From positions 1 to 42,426 of the forward strand of contig JBMYQA010000014.1 in the NCBI GenBank assembly GCA_049600855.1: a stretch of DNA of 42,426 nucleotides, in the 5' to 3' direction. Shown here in pieces: positions 24,383 to 33,991 of the stretch. Each line of letters opens with the position of its first letter. Position 1 is the first letter of the stretch. The notes under the pieces are model-generated. The model was not told the DNA's origin. It was given only the letters and a program-made list of their open reading frames with translations, and did no database searches. Both the position numbers and the translations under genes were made by a program. The stretch comes from JBMYQA01 sp049600855. Lineage in GTDB: Bacteria > Bacteroidota > Bacteroidia > Cytophagales > Flammeovirgaceae.

Positions 24383-24413
24383 GATAAAGAGGTTGCTAAC
24401 GCGTAGCAACCTC
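24383..24413 (-). terminator. Terminator of the gldM-membrane protein unit
   Basis: A perfect ten-base-pair stem GAGGTTGCTA / TAGCAACCTC with a five-base loop, followed on the minus strand by TTTATC. It lies about 66 bases past the stop at 24480. Confidence 0.7.
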
Positions 24414-24479
24414 AACAGGAAGTTACATTCTCAGGTATCGGGAATACTACATTCAGTTGCATGAACGTATTGTGTTTAA

Positions 24480-25127
24480 TTAGTTAACTTCCTCATAACG
24501 TTTCCAATTTTGCTTCTTAATGAGTGTTCGGTGCACTTGTAATTGATTCATTACATTTGGACTAAGGTTGTATTCATAAATGGCAACCTCAGCAGCAAGT
24601 TGTGCTTTTTTATTCGCTTTCAGGGCTTGATCATATTGTTCTGCCCTTGTTAAAAACCAACTGTATTTATCTAAAGTCCGATAGTCTTTGTGGATTTTCT
24701 GATTGTATTTCACGTTTAATGCAAAATACAAGTCGTGTTTGGGTAAAACGCTTAAGCAAGATGCCATCAGCACCAATGCACCAAATATTCCCATTTGATA
24801 CTTTAACTGCTGTTTGAATGACAAGCCATAGGCAACTGCTCCTGTTGATAAAATTGCTGCTAAGCCCAATAGCATCGTTTGTTGTGGCAAAAACTTGACT
24901 AATGAGAACACATAAGCCATCCAAAACCCTGAGGCCAATCCTAAAAAGTGATAGGCAAACTGCCATTTACTTTCCAATTGTTGTTTTTTGAACAAACCCA
25001 TGATGTGTAAAACAAGCCAATAGAGTATACCCAATGCTAGTAAAATGGTATGACCAGGTAATTTCACTCCTTTAGTAATCAATCCAACCATGAATAAGGT
25101 TAATGCAAGAATTTCATGCTTTGTCAT
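24480..25127 (-). CDS. Multi-helix membrane protein next to gldM
   Basis: A 215-residue protein with about five hydrophobic helices in residues 5-130 and a soluble helical C-terminus rich in Lys, Gln and Tyr. The first helix pair (LFMVGLITKGVKLPGHTILL) recalls the K-x-x-H/L-P-G turn seen between the two helices of GldL and related Bacteroidota membrane proteins. However, the second helix lacks the conserved glutamate of the GldL proton path, and there are too many helices for GldL. It lies 81 bases downstream of gldM on the same strand and shares its terminator, so co-transcription is likely. A role with GldM is suggested only by position. Confidence 0.6.
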   Translation of the reverse strand: MTKHEILALTLFMVGLITKGVKLPGHTILLALGILYWLVLHIMGLFKKQQLESKWQFAYHFLGLASGFWMAYVFSLVKFLPQQTMLLGLAAILSTGAVAYGLSFKQQLKYQMGIFGALVLMASCLSVLPKHDLYFALNVKYNQKIHKDYRTLDKYSWFLTRAEQYDQALKANKKAQLAAEVAIYEYNLSPNVMNQLQVHRTLIKKQNWKRYEEVN

Positions 25128-25208
25128 TATTGCTTTGTCTTGAATTAAAAACGGTTAGTCAGGTGGTTTTTGAGGATATACGCTGCTCGCTTGAATACGG
25201 CTTTATGA

Positions 25209-26810
25209 TTATTCTACTGTGATATTGTATGAAAAGGTCAATAATCCTACTTTCACTCGTTCTCGTTGATTTCTATGGTTTAAGCGTTCTACTTTTTTAA
25301 CATCAATCACTAATCGATCGCCTCTTCGTGCCCTTTCCGCAAAATCCCTCAAGTTTGCATTTGGCTTTTTGATTGTTCTCGACATCACTTCATTTGTACC
25401 TCTTGCTAAAATCACTTCATATTCTGTTACACGATAGCGGGCATCTCGTGGCAAAAACGCTGCAAAATCACGATCAGGAATTGCCCTCAATTCTAATCGG
25501 CGTAACATTGCGCCGCCTTTTCGGATATTGACTTCTCGATTATTTGAAAACAACTTCACAGTTGGTAAGGGAATGGGCTTTACCCTAAACTTTTCCGTAC
25601 CGATAACTGCCCCATTGTTTTTCACGGTTACTGACACCCGCGCTGCATTTGGGCTTATGGTTACTACACCGCGCTCACTTGATTCTTGTACCGTTCCACC
25701 AGTGACTTCAAACTTTGGATTGTAAGCTGCGCCCAACTCAGGCACTTGAATGTTGAGTACATTCCCACAATTCAAGTAAAGCGCTTTTACGGCATCTGCG
25801 GTTACTTTAAGTGTTGGTTTTACTACTGTGTACGTTTCATCAATCGTTAAAATGGTATCGCCCTTAGGCGTAGCTACTTTGATTTCACCCGTCCACCTGC
25901 GTTTTGCCTGACCTAACTCGTCGTAATCATTCGCCGAAGCCACAAACTGAATTGCTCCACTGCCATTATCTCCTACCTTAATCGTACCCATATTGGAACT
26001 CATTTCTGGATTTGCTGTAGAAGAATAGGCGGCAACAAAAACATTCGCCTTGTAAGGAGTTCCTGCCGTAACATACCTTGATTCAGGCGCTACAACCGCT
26101 ACGATTTTATCAAAAATTAAATCCTTCGCTCCAACTTTTTCGGATAACACCGCTAATGCTTTGCTCTCTACACGCGCTACTTTATTCTGCATATCACTGA
26201 GTACGGCCAAAGCAGCTACCATTGGTGTTTCCTCAAAGTTGATCTGTGCAAAGTCTTTGGTTTCTTGACCATCAACTCCTTGATAACGTGCGATTTCAGA
26301 AGCCCCTAATGCAATCTTTTCGATTTCCAAACCCTTGTCGTAAGACTGCATTTTTGCCACATATGCATTCAGCATACGCTCCAACTCATAACCTTTTCCA
26401 GACTTGCTGTCTGCATTTCCTAACACCAAATTCATAATCGCTTCTTCCTCTTCTAAGTTTTTGTAATGCCCTTCTTCGTCGTATCCTCCCGAAGCTTCAA
26501 TAATTTCTTCTCTTAATGCCTTAATACTCGTCATTACAGTAGAAGTCTCTTCAATAACTTCTTCCGCTTTTTGCAATACTGCGCGGTCTTCTGCTTTATT
26601 GCCACGCTTCTCAATGGCCTTCTTCATCCCATTAATGATCTTCTGATTATCTTTTCGCGATTCTGAAATGGAATGCTGTAAACTATCGTCAATGTCAATG
26701 AACTTATCTAATACGGTATTTTTTACTTGTAAAGCTAACATTGCGGTTAACACCAAATACATCATACCGATCATTCTTTGCCTTGGTCCTTGTTTTGCTC
26801 CTCCTGCCAT
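25209..26810 (-). CDS. gldM: Gliding motility / type IX secretion protein GldM
   Basis: GldM spans the inner membrane and periplasm and, with GldL, forms the proton-driven motor of T9SS and gliding. The N-terminus GPRQRMIGMMYLVLTAMLAL, with an arginine just before the single membrane helix, matches the motor helix of the family. A helical periplasmic domain (about residues 35-225) follows, then three beta-rich domains (about 225-315, 325-415 and 420-533), as expected for a 533-residue GldM. In studied genomes gldM sits in gldKLMN; here gldK, gldL and gldN are absent and a different membrane protein follows. It could be the main gldM displaced from its operon or a paralogue. The window's T9SS cargo (870-4094) shows the organism uses this pathway. 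Confidence 0.9.
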   Translation of the reverse strand: MAGGAKQGPRQRMIGMMYLVLTAMLALQVKNTVLDKFIDIDDSLQHSISESRKDNQKIINGMKKAIEKRGNKAEDRAVLQKAEEVIEETSTVMTSIKALREEIIEASGGYDEEGHYKNLEEEEAIMNLVLGNADSKSGKGYELERMLNAYVAKMQSYDKGLEIEKIALGASEIARYQGVDGQETKDFAQINFEETPMVAALAVLSDMQNKVARVESKALAVLSEKVGAKDLIFDKIVAVVAPESRYVTAGTPYKANVFVAAYSSTANPEMSSNMGTIKVGDNGSGAIQFVASANDYDELGQAKRRWTGEIKVATPKGDTILTIDETYTVVKPTLKVTADAVKALYLNCGNVLNIQVPELGAAYNPKFEVTGGTVQESSERGVVTISPNAARVSVTVKNNGAVIGTEKFRVKPIPLPTVKLFSNNREVNIRKGGAMLRRLELRAIPDRDFAAFLPRDARYRVTEYEVILARGTNEVMSRTIKKPNANLRDFAERARRGDRLVIDVKKVERLNHRNQRERVKVGLLTFSYNITVE

Positions 26811-27290
26811 GATTTCGTTTTCTTGTTAATTGTGAAACATGCGGTGTGCCCCTCATCTGTTGTAGATTTAAACTTTTCACATTTTTGAATGAGTAAGCAA
26901 CTCCTGTTGATTGTTGAATTTGAAAAGGTTTTTGTTAGCTAACGATCTCATTTCTTTCGATTCAACCTTAATAATACGGCGGGAATAAAAAGGTACAGGA
27001 ATAGATAAAAAAAAATCATTTTTAATCCACAAAAAATCATAAACTACTAACTATCAGCTTATTAACAATAAAACTATTTTCCTAAAAACAGAATATTTTT
27101 TAGGAAGTGTCAGACAATTCTTTTATGTCTACTTCAAATGGCGGGAATTCCTGATTTTTTAGTAAACTTGTGAAAGACTCTTTTCCTACTCTATAAGAAT
27201 AGTTATTTAAAGATTTTGTCTACTCACTTACATATGATCTTCACCTATTATTCGTTAGTGATTTAGGAAAAGCATAATGCTGTTGTATAT
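26811..27290. other. Divergent promoter region between gldM and the GAF/PAS sensor gene
   Basis: 480 bases without a gene. It contains a perfect ten-base inverted repeat, TTCCTAAAAA / TTTTTAGGAA with an eight-base spacer (27079-27106), located between the divergent starts and possibly a regulator site. I found no exact TAnnTTTG box. Confidence 0.45.
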
Positions 27291-29624
27291 ATGGATTCGT
27301 TTGAATTAAATAGATATGATCCTCCTTTGGAAAAGATGAAAGCTTTTAAAGAAAAAGCTTACCAAGAGATGGATCAAAAGATGCTAATTTTCATGGCTAT
27401 TTATACGGTGCTTACCATCGTACTTAGCGCTATTAGCAAAGGTGAGGGAGATAATAATGAAATCAATGTTGCCATTGGATTAGGTATAGGTTTATTTAAC
27501 CTCGCTTTTTACGTATCCTTGAATTTACTTCCTAAAAGAAACATTAAAAGATACCTGACTAGTTTAGTTCTAGTTATTTTCACCATCTCTTTTATCTATT
27601 TTTCTAAGGGAGCAATTTACATCCATGTAAGTTTAATTATATCCCTTATTGTGTTATCGCTGTATGGAAATTGGCGGCTGCTCCTTCCATATGCCATCAT
27701 CATGTTATTGTATTATATCCTTGCCATTTATCAAATTAAAGCTGGAAATAATTGGGAACAATATTTCATGAGAGGCGATTTTACCAATCAGGGTAATTTC
27801 ATCATTGTGATTTCTTCTATAGGCTTCATCACCTTCATGTTGATGATATTTTTAAGTCGCTACATCGATCAATTGAGGCATAATGAAGGGCTTATTTTCT
27901 TATACTTACAAGATCAATTAAACGTTGAACACAATGTAAACTTGGTCAATCAAATTGCGGGTGGCAATCTTGAGAGTAAATATGCGCTTAAGGATAATGA
28001 TAAAATTGGCAATGCACTTTTTGAGATGCGAGAAAATCTGAAGCTTGCCGCACAACAAAACCAAAAAAAGCAATGGATTAGTGATGGCATAGCGCACATG
28101 GGCGATATTTTATTAGCAAGTGGGGATGTGAGTGAAATTTGCCATAATGTATTGAGAGAAATCATTCGTTACATTGGCTTAGAACACGGCGGTATTTTTA
28201 TTGTCAACATTGCCGACTCTGAAAATCCTTATTTAGAATTACGTTCATTTTTTGCCTTTGATCAACCCGACTTTATCGAACGCAAAATCCACTTTGGCGA
28301 AGGGCTTGTTGGCGAAGTGGCTGCGCGTAAAACGAGTATCTTACTCAGAGACCTTCCAAATACGTATGAAAGCATTTCTTCTGGTTTAGGCAGTGCGCTT
28401 CCTAAAAATATTTTCATTACGCCATTAATGGTGAAAGATGATGTCATGGGCGTATTAGAGCTCTCTTCTTTGAGAGATATTCAAGAGCATGAACTGGAAC
28501 TCGTTGAAAAAGTCTCATCAAACATTGCATTGAGTATCTTATCGGCAAATGCGGCTACCCAAACGGCGCGTCTACTGAAGGAATCTCAAGTGTACAACGA
28601 GCACATGAAGGCACAAGAAGAGGAAATGCGTAGTAGCATGGAAGCCCTTCGACAAACGCAAGATGAGCTGTCGCGACAAGTAGAAGCTCGTGCTAGTGTA
28701 CAAAGCGAACTTTCTACGCGTATGAATGTGGTAGATCGCATGGCTATTGTGGCTGAAATAGATTTAGAAGGGCAATTAATTTACATTAACAAGCAATTTA
28801 GTAGAATTACGGGTTATACTGAGGAGGAGTGTTTGGGGAAAAACTACGATATTCTACGACATCCTGATACGCCAGAAGTTATATTTAAAGAGATTTGGAT
28901 TACGATCAATCGCAAAGAGGTGTATGTAGGTTCATTTAAAAGCGTCACATCAAATGGTGATGTCATTTGGTTTGAGTGTGCCATTGCCCCAGTATTGGAT
29001 CATGAAAATCAGCCATCAAAGTTCCTTTGCATTGGGTTTGACATCACTGAGCTCAAACAAAAAGAACAAGACATTCAAAGCTTACTTTCTGCAGCTAAGG
29101 CTAGAAATGAGGTGCTAAACCTCAAGGAAGAGAATATGCAGCGCAATTTAGAAGCCCTCGAAATTGCCGAAGAAGAGCTTTCTGAACAAATCCAAATGAG
29201 TATTCGTCGTCAGGAGTTTTACGACCTGGTATTGACTTTTGTGAAGGGAATTATATACCGCAGCATTTTGGAAGATGAATGGAAATTAGAATTTCTGAGC
29301 ACGGGCACTTATGAACTCACGGGCTATGATCACACAGACTTTCTTGGAGATCGTATCAGAACCTTTAATAGTATTATCCATCCAGATGATTTACCGCTCA
29401 TTGTGACGAGTGTAAATAGAAATCCTACCATCATTGAAGAAAGTTCTACCCATCAAGTAAAAGGATTCAAAATTCAATACCGTATCATTCGGGAAGATGG
29501 GGAAATCCGTTGGGTAGAAGAACGAGGTAAAAAATATTACGATCATTATTTAAAGAAGGATATTCTTACGGGCTTCATCTACGATATCACCGAATCGCTC
29601 CATAATCAAGAGCGTAAAAAGTAA
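27291..29624 (+). CDS. Membrane HAMP-like/GAF/PAS sensor protein without output domain
   Basis: A 777-residue sensor. Six membrane helices lie between residues 31 and 190, followed by a HAMP-like linker (about 215-250, with GGNLES...DKIGNALFEMREN). A GAF domain (about 265-420) comes next, then a coiled coil (425-485), one PAS domain (485-590: VAEIDLEGQLIYINKQFSRI, IGFDITELK), a second coiled coil (590-640) and a second PAS_3-like domain (645-770: LSTGTYELTGYD, IIHPDDLP, YRIIREDGEIRWVEERG). It ends there: no histidine kinase, GGDEF or methyl-accepting region follows, and no kinase is adjacent. It may signal by protein contact. The coiled coils suggest dimerisation. GAF-plus-PAS proteins of this kind are frequent in Bacteroidota, but the signal is unknown. 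Confidence 0.85.
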   Translation: MDSFELNRYDPPLEKMKAFKEKAYQEMDQKMLIFMAIYTVLTIVLSAISKGEGDNNEINVAIGLGIGLFNLAFYVSLNLLPKRNIKRYLTSLVLVIFTISFIYFSKGAIYIHVSLIISLIVLSLYGNWRLLLPYAIIMLLYYILAIYQIKAGNNWEQYFMRGDFTNQGNFIIVISSIGFITFMLMIFLSRYIDQLRHNEGLIFLYLQDQLNVEHNVNLVNQIAGGNLESKYALKDNDKIGNALFEMRENLKLAAQQNQKKQWISDGIAHMGDILLASGDVSEICHNVLREIIRYIGLEHGGIFIVNIADSENPYLELRSFFAFDQPDFIERKIHFGEGLVGEVAARKTSILLRDLPNTYESISSGLGSALPKNIFITPLMVKDDVMGVLELSSLRDIQEHELELVEKVSSNIALSILSANAATQTARLLKESQVYNEHMKAQEEEMRSSMEALRQTQDELSRQVEARASVQSELSTRMNVVDRMAIVAEIDLEGQLIYINKQFSRITGYTEEECLGKNYDILRHPDTPEVIFKEIWITINRKEVYVGSFKSVTSNGDVIWFECAIAPVLDHENQPSKFLCIGFDITELKQKEQDIQSLLSAAKARNEVLNLKEENMQRNLEALEIAEEELSEQIQMSIRRQEFYDLVLTFVKGIIYRSILEDEWKLEFLSTGTYELTGYDHTDFLGDRIRTFNSIIHPDDLPLIVTSVNRNPTIIEESSTHQVKGFKIQYRIIREDGEIRWVEERGKKYYDHYLKKDILTGFIYDITESLHNQERKK

Positions 29625-29735
29625 TCACCTAGTATACTGTCAGTTTGGAAACTCTGCATACACAACGCTGAGGTTGAGAAGCTGACCTAGAGGAATTTTA
29701 AAAAAATGTAGATCGCTTTCTGAGCAGTGTACGTG

Positions 29736-30341
29736 TTATTTCGTATGCCATAAATTGAGCTTTGTAGTCACTAGCTTCCAACCTGATGCTTCTTGTTGAT
29801 ATAAGGCTACGGCATCCCAGCCATCGTCTATGCCTTGCCTACACATAAAAAAAATGGCTTTTTCTCGATCTTCAGAAAAAAATGGAAGTGATATGCCTAA
29901 GTATTGACTGTTTTCATGATCGAATTCATTTTTCCGCGCAAAGGCACTTGGTAATACCTTGACCTTTTTTAAGGTCATGTATTTCTTTTCCCAGCGTTTA
30001 AACAACAAATTATTTGCCTGATCAGTCATAAAATGGATATCACCCTGTGTTAATAGTGAATCCAGAATTTTGATATCCATCTGACGAATCCGATCCATAA
30101 AGATTCGATCGGGCTTAGAATCGTAACACTTATTTCCCCGTACCTTTTCTTCTAAATAGATGAAGTTGTTAGTCTTGTGACTTCCCACTTTTTGTAGCAC
30201 ATCGTTGATAAATTGATAAATTAACTTTTGATGCGCCTTTGCAGAAAGCGGTTCCTTTTGGCTAAATGTTTCAGCTGTGATACCCAAAAGGCATATTAGA
30301 AATATGCTTATCCATCTCATACGGCTAAAATGATTAATCAA
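29736..30341 (-). CDS. Secreted hypothetical protein
   Basis: Up to 201 residues, with an N-terminal signal peptide (cut near TFSQ). A second in-frame ATG at 30320 gives a more compact signal and may be the true start. The mature part is mixed, with two cysteines (KCYDSKP and FFMCRQG) and a C-terminal strand-rich region (AVALYQQEASGWKLVTTKLN) that looks like a lipocalin- or NTF2-type sheet; this is only an impression. I recognise no family. It is convergent with the sensor gene at 27291 and separated from the TonB gene by a long divergent region. Confidence 0.6.
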   Translation of the reverse strand: MINHFSRMRWISIFLICLLGITAETFSQKEPLSAKAHQKLIYQFINDVLQKVGSHKTNNFIYLEEKVRGNKCYDSKPDRIFMDRIRQMDIKILDSLLTQGDIHFMTDQANNLLFKRWEKKYMTLKKVKVLPSAFARKNEFDHENSQYLGISLPFFSEDREKAIFFMCRQGIDDGWDAVALYQQEASGWKLVTTKLNLWHTK

Positions 30342-30855
30342 AAAATGAATACACTAAAAGTTCATCCTAACTCCATCTAAAACAGGAAGGTAAATCTTAC
30401 TTAATCATTTTTAACCTCTCCTATCCTTATTTAAAATAGCAATAGGGTAAATGTAAACCTAAACAATGTGCTATTTTAAGAAAAAATGAACTTTATTTTA
30501 CGCAAATAAACTGTAAATTAGAATAGACTATATTGAATACACCACTCACGGAAACATGCCGTTAAGGTAAACACTCCACAATTAATCGTCAATACGATAC
30601 TCTTACTTGTATTTTCTCATTTAAAAAGGCAAATAACTTCAACGCATGTGTTGTTGAAGACTTCACAGCTATAGATAAGTCTTTTCCAACTCATGCCCTC
30701 ATCATCGAAACCACAAAAACTTCGCCTAATTCGCAATTAGCATACTGTAATTAGCTCCACTCAATAGGATACACAGCTGTCAACTAACACAAATCGCTAG
30801 TGATTTGCGGGAATAACTAGCGAACTAACTAAACGGATAATTAAAATGGATAAAA
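30342..30855. other. Long leader/intergenic region before the second TonB receptor
   Basis: 514 bases without a gene. Near its right end two inverted repeats overlap: CAAATC-G-CTAG-T-GATTTG (30790-30807) and TCGCTAGT / ACTAGCGA (30794-30801 and 30816-30823). The rest is AT-rich with no recognisable RNA or ORF. Confidence 0.45.
30790..30823 (+). promoter_or_regulatory. Overlapping inverted repeats upstream of TonB receptor
   Basis: A near-perfect 18-base palindrome shares its right half with the left arm of a perfect eight-base inverted repeat (14-base loop). The structure ends 32 bases before the ATG at 30856, so it can act as an operator or as a switchable hairpin in the leader. The two pairings are mutually exclusive in RNA. 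Confidence 0.45.
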
Positions 30856-33177
30856 ATGAAGATGAATCGACTTGTTTTATGCCTATGCTGTGCATGGATA
30901 ATACATTGGAGTCAATTAGCTCATGCGCAATATGACTCCAGCTTTTATCAACTTGCCATTGACGATCTTACTCAAATCACTGTAGCATCAAATGTCATAA
31001 CGCAAAAAGAGCGACAACCTGTTTCGATTACCACCATAACTAGCGAGCAACTTCGATTAAGTGGTGCAAGGATGTTATCTCAAGCCATTATGTTCTACGT
31101 ACCTGGGTTCTTTTTGGTAGAAGATCAGGATGATTTAATTGCTGGATTTAGGGGGTTAGCAGCCGACAACAACTCTAAGGTGTTACTACTTATTAATGGG
31201 CAAAATATTAATACGGAATTTTTTTGGGGTCCTGCAGATGCTATCCTCCATTCTACCAATTACGAATACATAGATCGTGTTGAGGTCATTCGAGGCCCTG
31301 GTTCTGTTACCTTAGGGCAAGGTGCTTTATTGGGGGTTATTAATATCATTACCAAACGTGGCGAAAAAGAAAAAGGCAGTAACATGGTAACCAAAATGGG
31401 ACTTGCGGCTGGTTTTGGTGGTGATGGATACCTACATGGTAGTGTACATGCTTCAAGTGCCAGCAACAAACTCAAAAGCTATTTTTACCTCTCTACCAAT
31501 CGGTATGATGGGCAAGCTATGCGCAATGAAGGCTGGATAGCAGAAAAAGCGAATGAAGGTTTTCAGGGGGGTACAGTGGCCGATATGGGGCATCGCTTAC
31601 ACCGCACAGATAACATCACTATGACGGGTAATATCTCCTATAAGAACTTTGAAGTCAGCGCAGTATATAGCGATCAAGTACGCGACCTCTATAACTTTTA
31701 CCGCGATCGGGAAGTCTTTCAACAAATACTAACTTCCATCAATGGGAGTTACAACCTAAAATTCACCCCTAATATTCGATTAAAATCGAGTATTTCCTAT
31801 GCGCAAGATCACTTCAATCTTTCTTCGCTCACAGGAACGACTATGGGAGGCACACGAGAAGACCGTTACGGTTTTAAAAGCATATTAAACATCGACAACC
31901 TCTTGCCTAACAATAAGCTCGCATTAGGCATTGAATGGCGGCATTTCAGAATGGGGAAAAGCAATTTATATAATAATAACTTCATTGCAAATGTGATCAA
32001 CACCTTTGATCCAACCACTGCCAATCAAGAGCTTTCCATGGGATTTGAAAATAACATCAATGTGATGAGTATTTTTTTGGAAGATTATTTCACGATCAAT
32101 AATCGTTTAGACCTATTTTTTGCGATTCGGAACGATAATCATCCTTTTTGGGGCAATAGTTTTACCCCACGGCTAGGTGCTATATTTGCGTTACAGAAAG
32201 ATTTACGTTTTCGATTTACCTATCAATCTGGATTTAGAGGGGCCGTCGGTTTGCATTACACAGGAGGCTACCGTAGAGACGGTTTCTTGCGAGCCGATAA
32301 TTACGGCCAAGTAGCAAATGCAGACATTCCCCTATTTGAAGTGAGTCACGAGTTAGACGATGGCTTAGGAAATACAGAAACAGTGTATAAAACAGTAGGC
32401 ACGGAAGCTAATATTCCAGAAGTTGAACCTGAACGGATGAATAGCTTTGAATGGGCGATAAACTATAAGGTAAATAAGTTTGCCATAGATGCTACTGTAT
32501 TTTACAATCTTGTGAATAATGTGATAGATGTAGGTGTGATTTTCCGCGACAGACATGTTATTATTGATAATGATCCTACAAATGATGTGCTTACGGATAC
32601 TTCACACCTCACGTACAACATCCCTTCCATTGGGAGCGATATTGCAGGCGATTGGAATGGGTACTGGTATTTTAAAAACACGCCTGGCAACTTCGCCCAA
32701 TTGGGTACTGAAATAGCACTATCTTATACTGCTGATCGATTGCAAGCAACCTTAAGTCATGCCTTTGTGGGGGTATCAACCGCTACTGCTGAGCAAGAAG
32801 CCATTGCCAGCGCAGGAAATAGCATGTATTTAGCCGAAGATAATGGAACATTGCACTTTAAAGCCTATCCAGAGCATGTTACGCGCTTGCATGTGCTTGC
32901 AAAACCGTCTCAAAAGGCGCAATTATCGCTCACCTCTATATATTACTCCAATTGGTTTTCACCTTCTGGAAATATGGCAACAGGTGGATTCATTGTAAAT
33001 TTAGGAGGAATGTATAAACTCACGAAGAACATTGGTATCTCGCTCATTGCCAAAAACATCTTAAATGAACAATCACTGTATCCAATGACCAGCAATGCTG
33101 GCGGACCTGATGAATCTCCTGGCACACCTGCATGGGAATCTACCACGTATTGGGGAACCATCCGATTCGATTTCTAG
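30856..33177 (+). CDS. TonB-dependent outer-membrane receptor
   Basis: A 773-residue receptor with a signal peptide ending LAHAQ and then DDLTQITVASNVITQKE, an N-terminal segment typical of receptors that lack the carboxypeptidase-like domain. The plug (about residues 50-170) has PVSITTITSEQLRLSGARML, LLLINGQNINTEFFWG and IDRVEVIRGPGSVTLGQGAL then LGVINIIT. The rest is a beta barrel with the family motif FRFTYQSGFRGAVGLHYTGG and a TonB C-terminal end (IGISLIAKNILNEQSLYP ... WGTIRFDF). It probably imports a siderophore, vitamin or other nutrient; the ligand is not visible. It differs in type from the receptor at 14553. An unusual double inverted repeat precedes it. Confidence 0.88.
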   Translation: MKMNRLVLCLCCAWIIHWSQLAHAQYDSSFYQLAIDDLTQITVASNVITQKERQPVSITTITSEQLRLSGARMLSQAIMFYVPGFFLVEDQDDLIAGFRGLAADNNSKVLLLINGQNINTEFFWGPADAILHSTNYEYIDRVEVIRGPGSVTLGQGALLGVINIITKRGEKEKGSNMVTKMGLAAGFGGDGYLHGSVHASSASNKLKSYFYLSTNRYDGQAMRNEGWIAEKANEGFQGGTVADMGHRLHRTDNITMTGNISYKNFEVSAVYSDQVRDLYNFYRDREVFQQILTSINGSYNLKFTPNIRLKSSISYAQDHFNLSSLTGTTMGGTREDRYGFKSILNIDNLLPNNKLALGIEWRHFRMGKSNLYNNNFIANVINTFDPTTANQELSMGFENNINVMSIFLEDYFTINNRLDLFFAIRNDNHPFWGNSFTPRLGAIFALQKDLRFRFTYQSGFRGAVGLHYTGGYRRDGFLRADNYGQVANADIPLFEVSHELDDGLGNTETVYKTVGTEANIPEVEPERMNSFEWAINYKVNKFAIDATVFYNLVNNVIDVGVIFRDRHVIIDNDPTNDVLTDTSHLTYNIPSIGSDIAGDWNGYWYFKNTPGNFAQLGTEIALSYTADRLQATLSHAFVGVSTATAEQEAIASAGNSMYLAEDNGTLHFKAYPEHVTRLHVLAKPSQKAQLSLTSIYYSNWFSPSGNMATGGFIVNLGGMYKLTKNIGISLIAKNILNEQSLYPMTSNAGGPDESPGTPAWESTTYWGTIRFDF

Positions 33178-33284
33178 TTTTCTACTAGGTATGTTAATTC
33201 GCATTCAAAACCCTGAAACGTATTTGTTTATTTGGAGTGTTGAGTTTTAATTCACATCCACTGACTGGGCAAAATCTGTTTTCA

Positions 33285-33317
33285 TTGCTACAATTTCTAT
33301 TTGTTTACTTATTTTTG
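33285..33317 (+). promoter_or_regulatory. Likely promoter of the Nudix hydrolase gene
   Basis: TATTTTTG at 33310-33317 matches the -7 consensus TAnnTTTG exactly. A TTG at 33285-33287 lies 22 bases upstream as a possible -33 element. Transcription would start about 20 bases before the ATG at 33340. Confidence 0.45.
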
Positions 33318-33339
33318 TTGAAACAACAATAAATCCCTC

Positions 33340-33969
33340 ATGGAAACCCTATATCAAGGCATACGTCATCGGTTAAGCAAAGATTTACCAGGCTTTTCAG
33401 CACATGAAAAGATGTTGGTTCCTGGCCGAAAAGCGCGTAGTGCTAAAATCAAACCGAATCCACGAATTAGTGCCGTATTGCTCATGCTTTATGAAGATAA
33501 TGACATCTTGCACTTTCCCCTTATTCTTCGCCCTAAATATGACGGCGTACATGGTGGGCAAATGGCTTTGCCTGGTGGTGGTATAGAAGCACAAGATACC
33601 GATTTAGAAGCCACAGCTCTACGAGAGTCATTTGAAGAGATTGGTTATACCGTACCTAAAACACAAGTATTAGGGCAACTCACTCCATTTTACATTCCGC
33701 CGAGTAATTCGATGGTTACGCCTTATGTGGCCTATACAACCGAAAAACCGCGTTACAATATTGACCCTAAAGAAGTTGATCGCGTTGTGATTGCGGATAT
33801 CCATACGTTACAAAACCCTGATAATCATACTACAAAGCTCATTGATTTGCCAAATGGCCAACAACTGCATGCGCCAGCTTACTTAGTCGATGGGGAAATT
33901 GTATGGGGAGCTACAGCAATGATCTTAGCTGAGTTTTTACACGTGTTTGATGATGTATATGTAAACTAA
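33340..33969 (+). CDS. Nudix hydrolase, CoA pyrophosphatase (NudL) type
   Basis: A 209-residue hydrolase. The region LILRPKYDGVHGGQMALPGG corresponds to the UPF0035 signature that precedes the Nudix box in CoA diphosphatases. The box itself includes TALRESFEEIG, with the REXXEE metal-binding core; the first Nudix glutamate is not conserved, as also in E. coli NudL. The family cleaves CoA and CoA esters to 3',5'-ADP and phosphopantetheine and needs Mg2+ or Mn2+. The protein is cytoplasmic. An exact -7 box precedes it. It converges on the DUF3298-like gene with 22 bases between stops. Confidence 0.87.
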   Translation: METLYQGIRHRLSKDLPGFSAHEKMLVPGRKARSAKIKPNPRISAVLLMLYEDNDILHFPLILRPKYDGVHGGQMALPGGGIEAQDTDLEATALRESFEEIGYTVPKTQVLGQLTPFYIPPSNSMVTPYVAYTTEKPRYNIDPKEVDRVVIADIHTLQNPDNHTTKLIDLPNGQQLHAPAYLVDGEIVWGATAMILAEFLHVFDDVYVN

Positions 33970-33991
33970 CTAGGCTGAGCAACAACCAATA

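Noticed and set aside
24480..25127. GldL orthologue
   Set aside because: There are too many membrane helices and no conserved glutamate in the second helix; only a short turn motif is similar.
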